64,000 nucleotides of DNA from Ctenosaura bakeri (taxonomy: Eukaryota > Chordata > Lepidosauria > Squamata > Iguanidae). The stretch's first letter is position 1. Each line of letters begins with the position of its first letter. The translations under genes and the position numbers were made by a program. Positions 1 to 10,390 of this stretch are shown here, piece by piece. Location of the stretch: contig CAOLHI010003113.1 in NCBI GenBank assembly GCA_948474755.1, positions 186,001 through 250,000 on the forward strand. Reading direction: 5' to 3'. Below the pieces are notes generated by a model that was given only the letters and a program-made list of their open reading frames with translations, had not been told where the DNA came from and ran no database searches.

Positions 1-208
1 ATAATAAAAAGAGTTTTAAAAGACAAGCTATCCTACGAAAGACAGCACCAATTTAAAACAGTTTGTTAAAAATAAATTGGTGACAATCATAGGCATTAGA
101 AGTATGAACCATTGATTTCAGTGGACTTACTCCCAGGTTAAGTTTTGTATAGAATGGCAAGCTGATTGGCCATGTTGTTTTTTCTGATCATATACTTTTT
201 TCCAACAG

Positions 209-326
209 GAAATGCAGTGACTCCTATGCATCTAAAAAGTGTGCAGTCCTGCCTTGAAGAGCACGAGAACTATTGTATTAATGGTAACTGCATATTTCAC
301 ACAGAACTAAAGATGCCCACTTGCAG
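209..326 (+). CDS. EPGN: EPGN (epigen), EGF-domain exon, first half
   Basis: Internal coding exon of an EGF-receptor ligand, preceded by a pyrimidine-rich acceptor ending in CAG (to 208) and followed by a GTAAGC donor at 327. It encodes about 39 residues running from the juxta-EGF region through the first four cysteines of the EGF module (C-x7-C-x4-C-x10-C), with the segment CLEEHENYCINGNC. The exon ends two bases into an Arg codon, so the intron is phase 2, the usual phase inside ErbB-ligand EGF domains. CxExHxxYCING and the following exon resemble epigen more closely than epiregulin, amphiregulin or TGF-alpha. The known role of epigen is a membrane-anchored, shed ligand of EGFR/ErbB1. The signal-peptide and propeptide exons lie upstream of the window. 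Confidence 0.9.
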
Positions 327-492
327 GTAAGCTAGTTGTTCCCTGGCAATTAACCTTAATGGCATACCTGAAAAACTCTGGATTTGTTGAACTGGATCAG
401 GAGATATTCTGACTGTGGCTATTAATTTACATTTTATTGGTTATGGCTCACATTTATCTTCTACACCATCTCACCTTAATTTTTCCCCATAG
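327..492 (+). other. EPGN intron, short (phase 2)
   Basis: A 166-bp GT-AG intron separating the two halves of the EGF module. Nothing else was seen in it. Confidence 0.85.
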
Positions 493-645
493 GTGCCTTG
501 CAGGTTACAGTGGTGAAAGATGCGAAAATACAATGTTAAGCTCTTATACACAGTATACCTATAAAGGCTACATTGCTGTCGGAATTGGTGCTGCAATGTT
601 GTTAACTGGAATTTTTGCTGTAATCTACTGCTACATAAGAAAAAG
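493..645 (+). CDS. EPGN: EPGN (epigen), EGF second half and transmembrane exon
   Basis: Internal exon with an AG acceptor at 491-492 and a GTAGG donor at 646. It completes the EGF module: the last two cysteines lie in CRCLAGYSGERC, with the Arg split across the intron. It continues through a short Ser/Thr/Tyr-rich stalk into a single transmembrane helix of about 22 residues (YIAVGIGAAMLLTGIF...) and the basic stop-transfer motif CYIRKR. The helix and the CYIRKR end are hallmarks of epigen. The stalk is where metalloprotease shedding would occur in this family. The exon ends in phase 2 and joins the exon at 2814 in frame. Confidence 0.92.
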
Positions 646-1439
646 GTAGGAAAGATAAGGCTCTGTCATGGTCTTACCCAGTCTACTTACCACAGAACTG
701 AAAGGTACATTGTCTGTTGAGTTATTTTGAAATAATAAACAAATACATTGATGGTAGTGATGGACATTATTCCACCCCAATGTGTTGTAGACATTGGGTT
801 TGTGCCTCCATGAGAGTAAGGGAAAATCCAAATTCTGTTTGGCTGAAGATGCAAGATCAGTACCAATCCTGACTATGTTACTTGAATATTCTTCTTTTTC
901 TCTGTCTGATATAAAAAAAATATTTTATGTATTCAAATCTTACTAGCTGTAAGGCATTTCTTCTGCCCATGTAGCTGTAGTTTCAGATGAGCAGCTGTGC
1001 TGGAGGGCATTTTTGTCCTTTTGCAATGCCAGGGAACTGCCCCAAGTTGAAGTGATCTTTCATATTGTCTCATTTTGAGCTATCATTGACTGTTGGGGAG
1101 AATCAGGGAGTGCCAGGAGAACAAAACTGAGCCGTTGTACAATGAGTTGAGCCATTCATTGGCATGGGGAGTATAGCCCAGAAAATGTTTTCTTTTACAT
1201 TTTTGGGGGCTCTGGGTGTAGCTGGGGTTCCTGGAGAGTATCAAGGACCACAAAGGGGGTTTGGGACCGTACAGATGTCCTCCAATGTTTCACAGATGAA
1301 AATCAGGACATAGGTGGCTGATCCACATTAGTGGGTGATCAAAAGTGTGTGGCTGGGCAACAAGAGAGCAAAGGGTTCTATGAGGAACAGGGAAACCCTG
1401 AAATCTATGTACAGTTCTGAGTTTAGGAAGGTCCTCTCC

Positions 1440-1590
1440 TCTCCTCTCCTCTCTGCTGACTTTTGAACAGTTTGCAATAACTGAAGTAAGCCAAGGATGA
1501 AGGTAGAAATTGGGAGGGGGAGAGAGAAACTGGGACATTTTAAAAGTAACTGAGAAAGTAGGATGACAAAAAATTAACAGGGGCTTTCTT
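1440..1590 (+). repeat. Dispersed repeat family (gagagaaactgggacatttt type)
   Basis: Shares a core (gagagaaact, then acattttaaaag, then a purine-rich gat/attaa segment) with 22535-22740 (opposite strand), 61745-61985 (opposite strand) and 63365-63485. The four related copies mark it as an interspersed element, but I cannot name the family. Confidence 0.55.
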
Positions 1591-1689
1591 GCTGCACTAG
1601 TACAGTTAAAAGGTATACCTGCATACCCACCTGCCCCCTGCTGAACTTAGAACTCAGGGAGGTTCATATTAGTCATCTGGCTAGGGAAA

Positions 1690-1975
1690 AGGCTTTGAGA
1701 CTACATATAACAACATAAGAAAAGCCTTGCTGGGTTAGACCAAATGTCTATCTAGTCTAGCATACAGTTTCCCACAGTGGCCTGCTGGATGCCTATGAGA
1801 AGCCCACAAACAGCATGTGAGGACAATAGCAGTACAACTAATGGTGCAGGTGATTTTCAGCTATCGTGATTAGTAGCTACTCATAGACTTTTGGTCTACA
1901 AAGGTGACAAATGATCCCCTTTTAAAAACATGTGTTTATCAATCCTGAATCTCCCAGCAATCAACTTGAGTGGAC
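1690..1975 (+). repeat. Squamate interspersed repeat (cataagaaaagcc...gctgg type)
   Basis: Begins with the characteristic 'acataagaaaagccttgctggg', continues through 'cccacagtggcctgctggatgcc' and 'aagcccacaa', and degrades toward 1975. I recognise this as a repeat common in reptile genomes but cannot assign it securely to a SINE or to a LINE 3' end. Confidence 0.5.
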
Positions 1976-2130
1976 AGATCCCAGCTTCCAAAAATCTACC
2001 TTAGTTAAACAAGAGCTCAAGTGAAATATTGGCCAATCTTAGTTTACCCATTCATTCAGAGGTGAAAAAAAATTCTCTGCCCTCAAACTGGAGATTGGCA
2101 AAGTTCTCCAAAGTTTTGGGGGACTGGTGT

Positions 2131-2328
2131 TACATATCTTATTTGGGAGACAAATTATCAGTGTCCTTTCTGCATCCACTATTCTGTTCTTTTCAGGGGC
2201 TGTTTGTAGTGATCTTTTGGATCTGCACTACAGCAAATCTAAAGGATTAAGCAAGCGGGGGCGGGGGGCATGGCTTTCTGAGATGGTCCTATGGTGTGAA
2301 GAATACTTTTTCACCCTGATTTTATTTA
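2131..2328 (+). repeat. Direct repeat block, copy 1 (inside last EPGN intron)
   Basis: A 198-bp segment that is nearly identical to 4111-4306. Differences are a handful of substitutions plus a shortened G-run (gggggcggggggc against ggggggggggc). It contains a strong splice-acceptor-like tract (ttctgttcttttcag, ending at 2196). No terminal inverted repeats were seen. Confidence 0.85.
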
Positions 2329-2813
2329 TTTATTTATTTTAGCTTGGTTGTAGTGCATAAATGCCTTTTCACTGGTGCACTATAATTTTCTAAAACACAC
2401 ACACACACACACACACAAAGAGAAGAAGAGGAAAAATATTGTTCTGTTCTGTCTGGGAATTAAAACAAACTCACCTGAGAATAAGCATAAAATGTTGCTG
2501 CTGATGCTTGGAATTGCAAGAATATAGTTTGGGACAACAGAAACATTGTTTGGAGTTTTTAAAAAGCCAAAGAACTACAGCAACAAATTCCACAACCTCT
2601 TGACACTTTTGCCATATCTGGAGAAGACCTTAACCAAAGAGAACTCACCTGTTCACTTTTACATTTACTGCAAATCATAATCCCATTTCTGCTTCAGTTT
2701 TATTGTATGTTTAAAGAAGATTAAATAAATGTAAAATGCTGCTACTATATCATGCAATCAAAAGACTAAGAAGGCAAATCTTAGTGCCACTCATACTATA
2801 CTGTTTTCTGTAG

Positions 2814-2868
2814 GTACAAGGAGACCAAATCTTCCTACAAATCCTATCATGAGGAGACAGCACTCTGA
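2814..2868 (+). CDS. EPGN: EPGN (epigen), terminal coding exon
   Basis: Terminal coding exon. The acceptor is a pyrimidine tract ending TAG at 2811-2813, and the frame continues in phase from the previous exon for 17 further codons (YKETKSSYKSYHEETAL) to a TGA at 2866-2868. The product is a short, charged, Ser/Tyr-rich cytoplasmic tail. It differs from the tail I recall for mammalian epigen. The call rests on splice phase and reading-frame continuity rather than on sequence identity, so an alternative last exon is possible. The upstream intron (646-2813) carries several repeats. Confidence 0.72.
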
Positions 2869-3650
2869 AGGTCTTCTGAATGGGCCATTAGGTTTCTGAT
2901 GAACTCATGGATGAGCATTGGCTACCAGAACCAGCACAATGCATCCTTATGTGGATTGCTCACAGAATTCTCATCTGCCTTAGCACCACTTCTGAGAAGA
3001 CACTCAAAAAGATGTCACCCTGTGGATCAGATGCAATATGTAGCTGCCTTGTCCTGAGTGAAGCCACTGTTCCATCTAGGCTGGTGTTGCACACTCCGGC
3101 TTCACCCAACCTGGTGCCCTTCAGATGTTTAAGACTACCTCAGATTATTGACAGTGTTGTCCAGAACTGATGTGGGATGAGATGAAAAAATCTGCAGGGT
3201 GTCTGGTTGGGAAAGACTAGTCTGACTAACAGCTGTTCTGTGGAGACTTGGTGAGAAAAAGAAGTCTTTTGAGGGGCTTGGGACTTGCAGTCCGAGACCC
3301 CTTTAACCTTTAAATAGGACAGGTTGCACCTTGCACCTTCTGTTGTCATGACTTGTGCTCTACCAAACTACCTGGAGTACAAATGATCAACCTTTTAACT
3401 GGCCAAAACACACAGTGAAGGAGAGATAGACAGTCCTCCCAGCAGATTATTCAAGCAGTTCCAGTATTCACCATGAAGAATGGTGGGAGGATGGACAAAC
3501 AAGAAACAGCCTCCCCAGGACAAAGAATCATGTCCTGCTAGAAACCAAGAGCCATGTAGGAAGTTACTTTGTGTCTGGCAGGGGAAGAGAGCAACCAGGA
3601 CAAGCAACCAGGGAAGCCACAACTGTACTTTTCCAAAATAAACCCTGTCA
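2869..3650 (+). other. Probable EPGN 3' UTR with candidate poly(A) signal
   Basis: The stretch follows the EPGN stop codon. The first strong AATAAA is at about 3638-3643, and another lies near 3846. A foldback repeat occupies 3112-3226. Assignment as 3' UTR is inference from position. Confidence 0.4.
3112..3226. repeat. Foldback MITE remnant (cctggtgccc...ctggttggg)
   Basis: An imperfect palindrome whose left arm reads 'aacctggtgcccttcagatgtt' and whose right arm ends in its approximate complement 'ggtgtctggttgggaaag'. This matches the amniote foldback family carrying 'ccagatgttgttggactacaactccca'. Related copies are at 37055-37163, 37882-38012 and 43773-43890. Confidence 0.5.
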
Positions 3651-4110
3651 GAACTCTAGAATGGGAAACAGGATGAGCAGGTTTCTACACAGGTAGATAA
3701 CTTTACATTCTGCTGGACCTTGAAAGGCTACATGCCTTGACCCTTGAAAAATTAACCCAAGAAAAATACAAGTTATCTTCCCACCCCAAACTTCCAGGCA
3801 GTGTGATTTGCCATTTAAATCTTATTTTTTCCCTGGACCTATTTAAATAAAAAAATATTTATTTCAAAAAGGTCTGGGTGAACATTAGCACTGAATGGCA
3901 TTTTATTCCTGCTGAGGCTTTAGGGGTTCCATTTTAGACACATGGGTGTTCTGGGTAACCCACAGATACTTCCACCCCAGTTTTGTGTATCAGGGCAGAT
4001 GTGAACATAAAACAGAATATATGTTTTGCGCAACTGAGAGGGGTGAGCCAGTGTGACTAGAACTACACTTCAGATGCCAAATAGCTGTTCCTAAGCACAG
4101 CACTACTGTG
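3227..4110. other. No feature recognised
   Basis: AT-rich DNA with two AATAAA signals (near 3638 and 3846) and no coding or repeat structure I can support. Confidence 0.5.
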
Positions 4111-4306
4111 TACATATCTTACTTGGGAGACAAATTATCAGTGTCCTTTCTGCATCCACTATTCTGTTCTTTTCAGGGGCTGTTTGTAATGATCTTTTAG
4201 ATCTGCACTACAGCAAATCTAAAGGATTAAGCAAGCGGGGGGGGGGCATGGCTTTCTGAGATGCTCCTATGGTGTGAAGAATACTTTTTCACCCTGATTT
4301 TATTTA
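4111..4306 (+). repeat. Direct repeat block, copy 2 (downstream of EPGN)
   Basis: Second copy of the 2131-2328 block in the same orientation, 1.98 kb away. Similarity starts at 'tacatatctta' and stops at 'gattttattta' in both copies. It could be a local duplication or two insertions of an unnamed repeat. Confidence 0.85.
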
Positions 4307-4699
4307 AAGGACATGCATCATGGACCTGTTGTCCACCCCCAAGATGACCAGGACTGCAAGATCCATGTAAGGAAGTGCAGCTGAGAGGAAGGACACAGTT
4401 TCTTCTTCAGTGAAGCCCCAGGTTTACAGCTCAGATATAACTGCATTTTATAACAGCTGGGATGGAACACCTTCCTTTCTCCGAGGTCAAGGCTGTGCTA
4501 CGAATGAATAGAATAGCTGGCAGCTAGCTTCTCATGTGCCTCAGGAAGCCTTCATCTTCCCCCTTCCACCCCCTTGGTCCATGCTTGTTTTGTAGGCTAT
4601 CTGTGCTGGGCCATTATGTGGGACCTAGAGTGCCATGCCTGCAGTACCTGGCCCTGTGCCCTTGCTGTAATTAAATGAATAATTATTCTGATAATAAAC
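4307..4699. other. No feature recognised
   Basis: Unique-looking sequence between the second direct-repeat copy and the copia fragment. It might be further decayed copia sequence, but nothing in it is readable as such. Confidence 0.4.
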
Positions 4700-5000
4700 A
4701 AAAATGGAACCCTGGTGAGATATGATAAATCACATAAGCCTTGGATCCAAACACTTTGATATGTTCCATATTTAGTCTTCTCTCATGTCAAAGTTGAAAT
4801 GGAGTTTTATTGGTTTCTTTAGTGGGCAGCCTGTGCTGTAGGTATGTAATTGTCATCACTGCTTCTCCCCAGGATTGTTTGGGTAGCTTAGAATCTAGCA
4901 ACATGCATCTCACCATTTCCATTGGTGATGGATTCTTTCTCTCTGCAATGTCATTTTCTTCAGGCATGTAGGGAGTTATATGCCTATTCATGATACTCTT
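4700..5000 (-). pseudogene. Ty1/copia-type integrase fragment (degenerate)
   Basis: Read on the minus strand from about 4990 downward, the frame encodes a recognisable copia integrase catalytic-core stretch: TPYMPEENDIAERKN (the PY-P-Q-N-G-V-AERKNR block of the family), then MVRCMLLDSKLPKQSWGEA, then a YLQHRLPTKETNKTP segment. After a stop near 4788 a shifted frame continues with MEHIKVFGSKAYV, the next conserved block. Only about 90 residues remain of a pol polyprotein of over 1,000. Known integrases use D,D35E catalysis; the Glu of the PEEN block would be its last residue. No LTRs, gag or RT were seen nearby, so this is a dead fragment. Confidence 0.75.
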
Positions 5001-5439
5001 TCATATATGTTTGGATGGGGTGCTATATGTATTCATCAGCATCATTGGCTGAAGAGCTTGAGGTTTCTGCCAAATATTTTGCTCACAGTTATGACCTATT
5101 CCTTCAGTGCTGAAGCCTCTTTGCTGCCAACACTAGCAATATTTTATTAATAGCAGTCTTTTATAACTGTTTTGATACAACTAGAAACAAAGACCAACAT
5201 TTCCTAATGCTGAAAAGTAGCCACCTGTAGAGGGCACTGTTATACCACGGATCAAAGGAAATCTTATCATAATCTGATTCACCATTCACCAGCTTTTTTG
5301 ACTGCAGTTTTTGGACCAGCTTTGGACTATCAGTGATTCAGATGCGATCCAGGAATCTAGGAATCAGTGAGCTGTTGTCAGATAATGTGAAATGTTTCAA
5401 GTACTGTCACTTTTTGAAATTGTGTAATTGTGATGTCTA

Positions 5440-5535
5440 GGCTGATTTCATTCAGATCTCTTGGTTGATTTGTTTGGAATTGTTCCCAGAGCACCCATCA
5501 CCACCAGAATGACAGTTGTTTTCCTGAAGATGCTA
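5440..5535 (-). pseudogene. Possible non-LTR retrotransposon ORF tail (R4/Dong-like)
   Basis: The minus strand encodes VVMGALGTIPNKS, which resembles the 'VIGALGTIPK' block I associate with the C-terminus of some R4-clade LINE proteins. It is short and isolated, so this is tentative. Confidence 0.3.
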
Positions 5536-5536
5536 G

Positions 5537-5538
5537 GA

Positions 5539-5573
<35 letters not shown>
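5537..5573 (+). repeat. (ATG)n microsatellite
   Basis: About twelve perfect ATG units. They create an artefactual run of Met in one frame. Confidence 0.95.
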
Positions 5574-5574
<1 letters not shown>

Positions 5575-7204
5575 GGGTTGCTAAGTGAATTGTTCTGTGA
5601 AAGAGAAAATTTGAGCAGATGTTGCTTGCATAACCTGGCATTTAACCTGGCAACTTTAATAGAGACAGAAGTTGCTCATATTTTTGGTTTGCTCTGAACC
5701 ATTGCTGTAAATTGTCGTGCTGGCAAGAAGATTTCTTAGCAATGGAGAAAAGGATCAAGTTTGTTCCTAATTCCACTGGAATCAATGAGAGGCCGGCAAC
5801 ATCTGTCCATTGGTTATCTGTTATGTAGAAATCAAAGCTAAATGCATCTATAAAACACAGTGGAATTTAACAATGTAAAACATCCCATTATTGACTGTTT
5901 ATGACTAACCAATATACATGTGCAAATCCCACTGGAAACTCTCCTGTGCAAATACAAGTTTGCATTTGTCCTCACTGAGACTATTATTAAGGACAAGAAA
6001 TGGATGAGCAGCCAAGCACTTTCAGCAACTGACGATGGCCACCAGAGGGAGAGGAAGCCTTTCTATTATGTTGAAATCCAGGGCATTGACCTGCTGATCT
6101 TATTACCTGCTGATCTGAATTTAACTACTTTGCTGAACTTTGTAACCAAGCTTTGAGTGCCTGAGTTTGCTTTTCTCCCTCTCAATTCCTTTTCTCTTTG
6201 TCTTTTTAAAAAAGAGTATACATATACCTTAGTTTAACAAGTAGATGTCTTCTTGGGCATCGCATCTTTAACAGAAAATTTGGTACCAGAGGCAGAAATT
6301 ACAAGAAAAGAATAGGATAGGTTCCAACACTACAAAAAAGAAAAAAAGAGCACTCCAACATGTTTCAGCAAATGTTTCATTTGAAACTAACAATACAGAC
6401 ATGTGAAATGAAGCAACCAGGTCAAGTAAACCTTGTATAAGGAAACAAAAACATTTTGAATGTTCTAGAGACCACTTGAAATCTTCTTCCAAAATGTACT
6501 CAAAGATTTTTTTTTTCATTTCACCAACTCCCACTTTTCTTATGATTTCCTTTTCGGCAGCCAAGTGTATAGATCTGTGTTTGTTTGTTAACATGTTGGG
6601 GATAGCTGATGAAGCAGGTTACTTTGCTTTCCCCCTTTCTCTCTGTTTTGCTGTTCCCACATGCTCAGTAAGGTATTCTGGAGGATAGCTGCTGTTTATC
6701 TTCTGGTTCCAAGCAGACACACATAGCTGCAGAAGAATTGGCTAGAGCAAAATCGCCAGAAATGAAAGTCTATGTTTCTCCAACCATCCTTTACCATCTT
6801 CCTAATGCCAGTTCTGCTAAAAAAAAACAAAATAGCTACACAGAGGAAAAGGCTGAATGCAGGGCCTGGGCAGGCATAAAAGGAAATTGTAAAAAGGTGC
6901 TTCTTTGTCAAAGAGATTTTACTACCTAAGGTATGCCTGTATAAGCTTGCAGGCAGGGACTGGTTCATTCCTCATACTTGTTAGTCATTCTGACACGCTT
7001 TTTGGATAAACTGCAGAGAAAAAGAGTAAAAGGCCATTTCATAAATGATAAATAAATCATAACTCCTGTGACTACACTGGATTCCATCCATCTCCCAGGC
7101 ATATGTGTAAAGATCTGTACTTGGAAGACTTTGTCATTACTGACGTATTACTTGGATGTCAGGAGCAAGACTTGGGTAGGATGTGTGATCTGTGGGGCAG
7201 GCCC
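5574..7204. other. No feature recognised
   Basis: AT-rich DNA with no supported gene. Short open frames at 5920-6156 and 6268-6968 on both strands have no recognisable domain and look like chance. Confidence 0.5.
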
Positions 7205-7395
7205 AGAGCTTGCTTCATGTAATGACTTGAGTGTTGGACTAGGACTCTGGCAGACCAGAGATTGAATTCTCATCTATGGAAGCCTGTTGGGTGATTGAAC
7301 CTACTCTCAGGCTTAGAAAAAGGCTATATGAATCTCCTCTTAATAAATCTTGCAAAACAAATGAACCCTATAATGGAGTTGTCATAAATAAACAC
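7205..7395 (+). mobile_element. Sauria-type tRNA-derived SINE (degenerate)
   Basis: Follows the family order 'gagtgttggactaggactctgg', 'accagagattgaattc' (B-box region) and 'aataaatcttgcaaaac', but is diverged and lacks the CAA tail. Confidence 0.65.
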
Positions 7396-8560
7396 CCACT
7401 GGGGAAAAAAATACACACACGCACACACTCCAAAATGCCCCCAAAATGTGGCGTTTTACCACATTTGAAACTGTAGTATAAATAGCTAGCTCACCCCATA
7501 AACTTACAGCTATCTTTTAAAAATTATTTGTCATGCATAAAAATGCTTACACATCAAAGTAAATAATGTTTTGCTGATTTTACCTAGAATGACAGGCATC
7601 AAATGACACACTGTGGAAAATGTTACTTTAAAACTTATTGCTGAAATTTCATTTTTGTAGTACTTGCAATGCACACCTAATCACCAAACTCAGTTTGGTG
7701 CCCAAGGTGAACATCCAGCTCATTCCCACGAAGGGTGTGGTGGTGGAACCACAAGTAGGCATAGTTTCCCCATAAGAATTCTGCCCTCCAATAAAATTTT
7801 CCCTCAGTCCACAAATTTCTAGCATTGCAGACAGTGAGACACCGAAAATAGTTCATACGTAGATTTATTATATTCACTCTATTTATACTGCATTCATAAA
7901 TTTGCCTGCTCTTTTTCTATGGATGCCTGAATTATATTGCTAAATGCTCATCTCTGGTTTAAAGTTACTGCAAAGCTAGACATCTAAGAATTAAAGGAAA
8001 ATTTCATTGGTGATGGGGGTGGGGGACAGAATTCTTGTTGGAAGATAATGCCTTTATTTTCCCTCCATAGCTTCACCCCTCACCACCCCAAGGCCAGCCC
8101 TGAATCCGTCTTCTAACAAGTTAAACCACTGATTTGTCTTGACCAGTATTGTTTTGTCGGTCTAGCATTGACTAGCACAAAGTCTCCAAGGGTTTTGCTA
8201 GTCTTTTCTAGCCCAGGTATCTTAGATGCTTTCAATCAGCAGTGACAGGAATAGAACCTGAGGCACGCTTCATGCATTATAACATTTAGTTAAAGCCTCA
8301 GATGAGAGGCTTCTCCCAGTCCCACCACTGTCATGGGCCCGTCAGATGTGGATACATGAACGGACCTTTTCAGTGGCTGCTTGCAGGGTGTGTGTGGAAT
8401 TCCCTCTCAAGGAAGGTGAGGCTGGACCTTTCTCTGTTTGCCTTTCACTGCCATGTAAAGCCCTTTTAGTTTTTCGTTTAAAGAGGCATGTGGAGATTTA
8501 ACTGTGTAAGTGGAAAGATTTTTAAGAGGATATTGTGCTGCATTCTTATCTTTATTGTTA
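7396..8560. other. No feature recognised
   Basis: No supported gene or repeat. Confidence 0.45.
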
Positions 8561-8905
8561 CAATTTGAGCACCCCTTATTCAAAAATCTAAAATCCAAAA
8601 TGCTCCAAAATCCAAAACTTTTGAAAAGAGAAATCCGATCTTTCTCCTATAGGAAACATGTAGGAATTGCACAGGCTCACTTGGGACCACAGAAGCTCAT
8701 GGTCTCAAGCGAACTTCCATAATTCCCTCCAGGAAGAAAGCAAGAGAAGCAGTATTAACAAAAGAGCAGACCCCACATCGAAAGAATGGTATATAATATA
8801 ACCCTATATAATTTTATTAAGATTATGCAAATATTCCAAAATAAAAAAAAATGAAATCTAAAATACTTCTTGGTCCCAAGCATTTCAGATAAAGGATATT
8901 CAACC
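8561..8905. mobile_element. Pogo/Tigger-like non-autonomous DNA element, 345 bp
   Basis: The left end (CAATTTGAGCACCCCTTATT) and the complement of the right end (GGTTGAATATCCTTTATC) form imperfect terminal inverted repeats. TA dinucleotides flank both sides (8559-8560 and 8906-8907). The repeated 'aaaatccaaaatgctccaaaa' at the left end and the 'gcttgggaccaagaag' complement at the right are typical of MER2/Tigger-type elements. No transposase ORF was seen. Confidence 0.7.
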
Positions 8906-9034
8906 TATATGTCTTTTAAATGATGCAAATTATCATTGAAAAATATCAAATCAAAGTATCAAAAAAGTATCACTGAAAAGAATCAAATGGCAGGCACTTT
9001 AGCATTATAACTAATTTAATTGGTTTTTTAAAAA

Positions 9035-9145
9035 CATTTGTATCATCAATTTTTTCTTTGTGTTTGCTTTTTTCTTTCTTTTGTAAAGTACCTTGGATCT
9101 CTTGTTGAGAAACAGGTAAGATATAAATTAATAATAAATACATTC
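9035..9145 (+). repeat. L2/CR1-like LINE 3' tail
   Basis: 'tgtaaagtaccttggatc...agatataaattaataataaata' matches the common 3' end of squamate L2-like LINEs and the SINEs that borrow it. Confidence 0.5.
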
Positions 9146-9258
9146 AGGGCTGCTCCCTTATCCTAGATTGGGGGTGAGAAAAACTTGAGGGGTCTGGAGA
9201 GATAAGTTCTGACCAACCTCGGGTGGGCTAGATGGCATCAGGAGATACAGTCACATTC

Positions 9259-9510
9259 CTGGGGTGTATTCACACTGCACAATTAAGGCAGTTTGATTAC
9301 ACTTCAACTGTCATGTCTCTATTCAATAGAATCCTGGGATTTGCAGTTTGATGAGATGCTTGTCTACTAAAAACCTCTAGTTCATTCCCTTCAACTACAG
9401 TACTACAGCCCTCCAGGAAAGAATTCTTACATACTTCACAAACCACAAATCCCTGGATTCCTTAGGATGGAGACATACATGGCAGTGCTACCAGAGTGGT
9501 ATAAGTGGGT
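9259..9510. repeat. Palindromic MITE, second family (diverged)
   Basis: The left arm contains 'ttcacactgcacaatta' and 'gaatcctgggatttgcagttt'. The right arm has the complementary 'aaaccacaaatccctggattcc' and 'acatggcagtg'. Related copies are at 25083-25272 and 43918-44168. Confidence 0.55.
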
Positions 9511-9657
9511 AGCATGGTATGCCCTGGATGTCATTGTCAGCCAAAACATTGACTGGAGCATTTCCAGCTGCAGTTTTGGCTGAAGAGCCAGCTCTGCTCT
9601 CCCATTGCCTTCCCCCCAAAAGATGGGGGAATGAAATCAGGCATACTCAGCTACCAA

Positions 9658-9856
9658 GGCCATTTCCACACTACACTTTTATAGTGCTATTATTCTACTT
9701 TCAACATCCTGTGGAATCCTGGGGTTTGCAGTTTAGGGAGGAACCTCTAGAATTCTCAGCCAGAGAGCTCTTTGGCCTCAGTAAACTGCAAACCCCAGAA
9801 TTCCACAGGATGTTAAAAGTGGAATAATAGCACTATAACAGTGTAGTTGGAAATGG
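9658..9856. mobile_element. Palindromic MITE, PIF/Harbinger-like (family 1)
   Basis: Nearly full-length palindrome. The left arm 'ggccatttccacactacac' and 'tagtgctattattctacttt' mirrors the right arm 'aaaagtggaataatagcac' and 'tgtagttggaaatgg'. It is followed directly by the 3' half of a SINE. Confidence 0.75.
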
Positions 9857-9961
9857 ACTCAGTCTTGAAGGAAGCTTCTCTGAATGAATCTTGCCAAGAA
9901 AACCCCATGACAGGATGCCAATAAGTTGGAATTGAGTTAAAGGCCCGGAACAACAATAAAT
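9857..9961 (+). mobile_element. Sauria-type SINE, 3' half
   Basis: 'gaatcttgccaagaaaaccccatgacagg' followed by a diverged CAACAA tail. The 5' half is missing and the MITE abuts its left side. Confidence 0.65.
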
Positions 9962-10257
9962 CTGGAGTTGACCTGAAGACTTGTAACAACTGAGACCTTG
10001 CAATCTATAGTTCAAAAAAAAAAAAAAAAGTAGATGGAGCATGGACTCAGGATTAACAGTGCAAACCTAACTCACCAAGGCACTAGGTCAGCTGAAACTG
10101 TTTTGGACACAAACCATTCTAAGTCCTGGGATGTTATGCCATATTCAAACTTTCTACAGCACAGGGATACAACCACTATGTCACCACAAAGTTAGGCCGG
10201 GATGAAGATAGTCTTAAATAATCCCAAAACTGGGAGTTTTGGGTTCAATACAGCTTC

Positions 10258-10390
10258 AGGTAGAGTGTCCAGGTGAATCAAGGGACCAGACTCCTGTTTC
10301 TTTAATGGTTATGTAGAAGAGAGGATTTCTGCAGATGTTACCATATGCCTATTAGCTCCTCTGACCTTCTCAGCTGTCTGGTGAGACATA
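10258..10390 (+). repeat. Foldback element arm (tgtccaggtgaa...aatggttatgtag family)
   Basis: A single arm of the family seen as a full foldback at 12815-12968: 'ctttaatggttatgtagaagagaggatttctgcag'. Confidence 0.45.

Larger units (their letters stand above)
646..2813 (+). other. EPGN last intron
   Basis: A 2.2-kb GT-AG intron. It contains part of a dispersed repeat (about 1440-1590), a SINE/LINE-tail-like repeat (about 1690-1975), the first copy of a duplicated block (2131-2328), a TTTA microsatellite and a (CA)n tract near 2395-2417. About 650-1430 shows no recognisable element. Confidence 0.75.

Noticed and set aside
4788..5000. A live copia gene
   Set aside because: Only a short integrase piece with a frame shift remains, with no LTRs or other pol domains nearby.
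5461..5697. Open frame with a run of about twelve Met
   Set aside because: It is created by an ATG microsatellite.
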